Of a DNA stretch of 5,213 nucleotides, positions 4,970 through 5,213 are shown piece after piece. The stretch's first letter is position 1; every line of letters begins with the position of its first letter. The notes under the pieces were generated by a model. That model had not been told where the DNA came from. It saw only the letters and a list, made by a program, of their open reading frames with translations, and did not search any database. This DNA is from an uncultured Clostridia bacterium (GTDB lineage: Bacteria; Bacillota; Clostridia; Oscillospirales; Ruminococcaceae): assembly GCA_947630315.1 (NCBI GenBank), contig CANRHA010000135.1:1-5213 (forward strand), in the 5' to 3' direction. Both the position numbers and the translations under genes were made by a program.

Positions 4970-5213
4970 GCCCTTGCCTACAAGGTCCTTGCCTTCCTCT
5001 ATGTACTTGCGGGTGGCGGCGCTGAACGAGATCTGGCACTCGGTGTTTACGTTGATCTTTGCAACGCCGAGGGAGATCGCCTTTCTGATCATGTCTTCGG
5101 GGATCCCGGTTCCGCCGTGGAGAACGAGGGGCATGTCGCCTACGGTCTTCTTGATGTTTTCAAGAACGTCGAATCTGAGGCCGGGCCAGTAAGCGGGATA
5201 TTTGCCGTGAATG
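4874..5213 (-). CDS. fba: Class II fructose-bisphosphate aldolase, C-terminal part (5' end outside window)
   Basis: These are the last 112 codons of a zinc-dependent class II aldolase, which interconverts fructose 1,6-bisphosphate with dihydroxyacetone phosphate and glyceraldehyde 3-phosphate in glycolysis and gluconeogenesis. The frame is open to the window edge, beginning IHGKYPAYWPGLRFDVLENI, so the ATG near 5132 is internal. LVLHGGTGIPED carries the conserved zinc-binding His and the phosphate-binding Gly-rich loop; KINVNTECQ is the family's NxNT(D/E) substrate-binding segment. The C-terminus GFDPRKVLAPGCEAIK is typical. The stop TGA is at 4874-4876. There is no terminator after it: the next ribosome binding site begins 6 bases downstream. 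The 3' end is duplicated at 3254-3352. Members of the related tagatose-bisphosphate aldolase group cannot be fully excluded without the N-terminal half. Confidence 0.93.
   Translation of the reverse strand, partial: IHGKYPAYWPGLRFDVLENIKKTVGDMPLVLHGGTGIPEDMIRKAISLGVAKINVNTECQISFSAATRKYIEEGKDLVGKGFDPRKVLAPGCEAIKATVKEKMEIFGCIGKA

Noticed and set aside
4869..5192. Plus-strand 107-codon frame opposite fba
   Set aside because: It is the antisense shadow of the aldolase; the similar protein N-terminus in the frame at 3162-3377 only reflects the duplicated DNA.

Overview
The window looks like chromosomal DNA from an anaerobic, endospore-forming member of the Clostridia (Bacillota). The evidence is a rpoA-rplQ pair in the usual ribosomal order, a SpoVAC sporulation protein, AGGAG-type ribosome binding sites and a consensus sigma-A promoter. 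The backbone genes are moderately GC-rich (36 of 60 bases at 2521-2580 are G or C). I cannot name the genus from this sequence.

Layout. (1) Bases 1-826 hold the end of the ribosomal alpha operon: the last 113 codons of rpoA, rplQ (L17), and a strong intrinsic terminator. (2) Bases 946-1395 encode SpoVAC, part of the dipicolinic acid channel of spores, without its usual spoVAD/spoVAE partners directly downstream. (3) Bases 1396-1734 are non-coding. They contain a very GC-rich 93-base element that can fold into a near-perfect cloverleaf (one closing stem and three hairpins), short repeats, and a textbook TTGACA-17-TACAAT promoter. (4) That promoter serves a 476-residue glycoside hydrolase-like protein (1735-3165) with a GH26/clan GH-A type TIM barrel, no signal peptide and a C-terminal beta-rich region. 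(5) On the minus strand, entering from the right edge, is the 3' end of a class II fructose-bisphosphate aldolase gene (fba, 4874-5213). It is followed within 19 bases by two unfamiliar genes: a secreted beta-rich protein (4141-4854) and a membrane-anchored or exported protein with two similar halves (3397-4128).

The most interesting structure is at the right. The last ~100 bases of fba occur twice: once as the end of the live gene (4871-4969) and again beyond the two-gene cassette (3254-3352). The second copy keeps the reading frame and stop codon and is followed by an intrinsic terminator. The simplest reading is that the cassette entered the 3' end of fba, supplied a replacement 3' end, and pushed the old gene tail and its terminator 1617 bases away. 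The cassette is AT-richer than its surroundings (26 of 60 G/C at 3421-3480) and sits where fba transcripts would read into it. It therefore looks like a transferred pair of envelope or secreted proteins coupled to a housekeeping glycolytic gene. No recombinase is visible in the window, so the mechanism is open.
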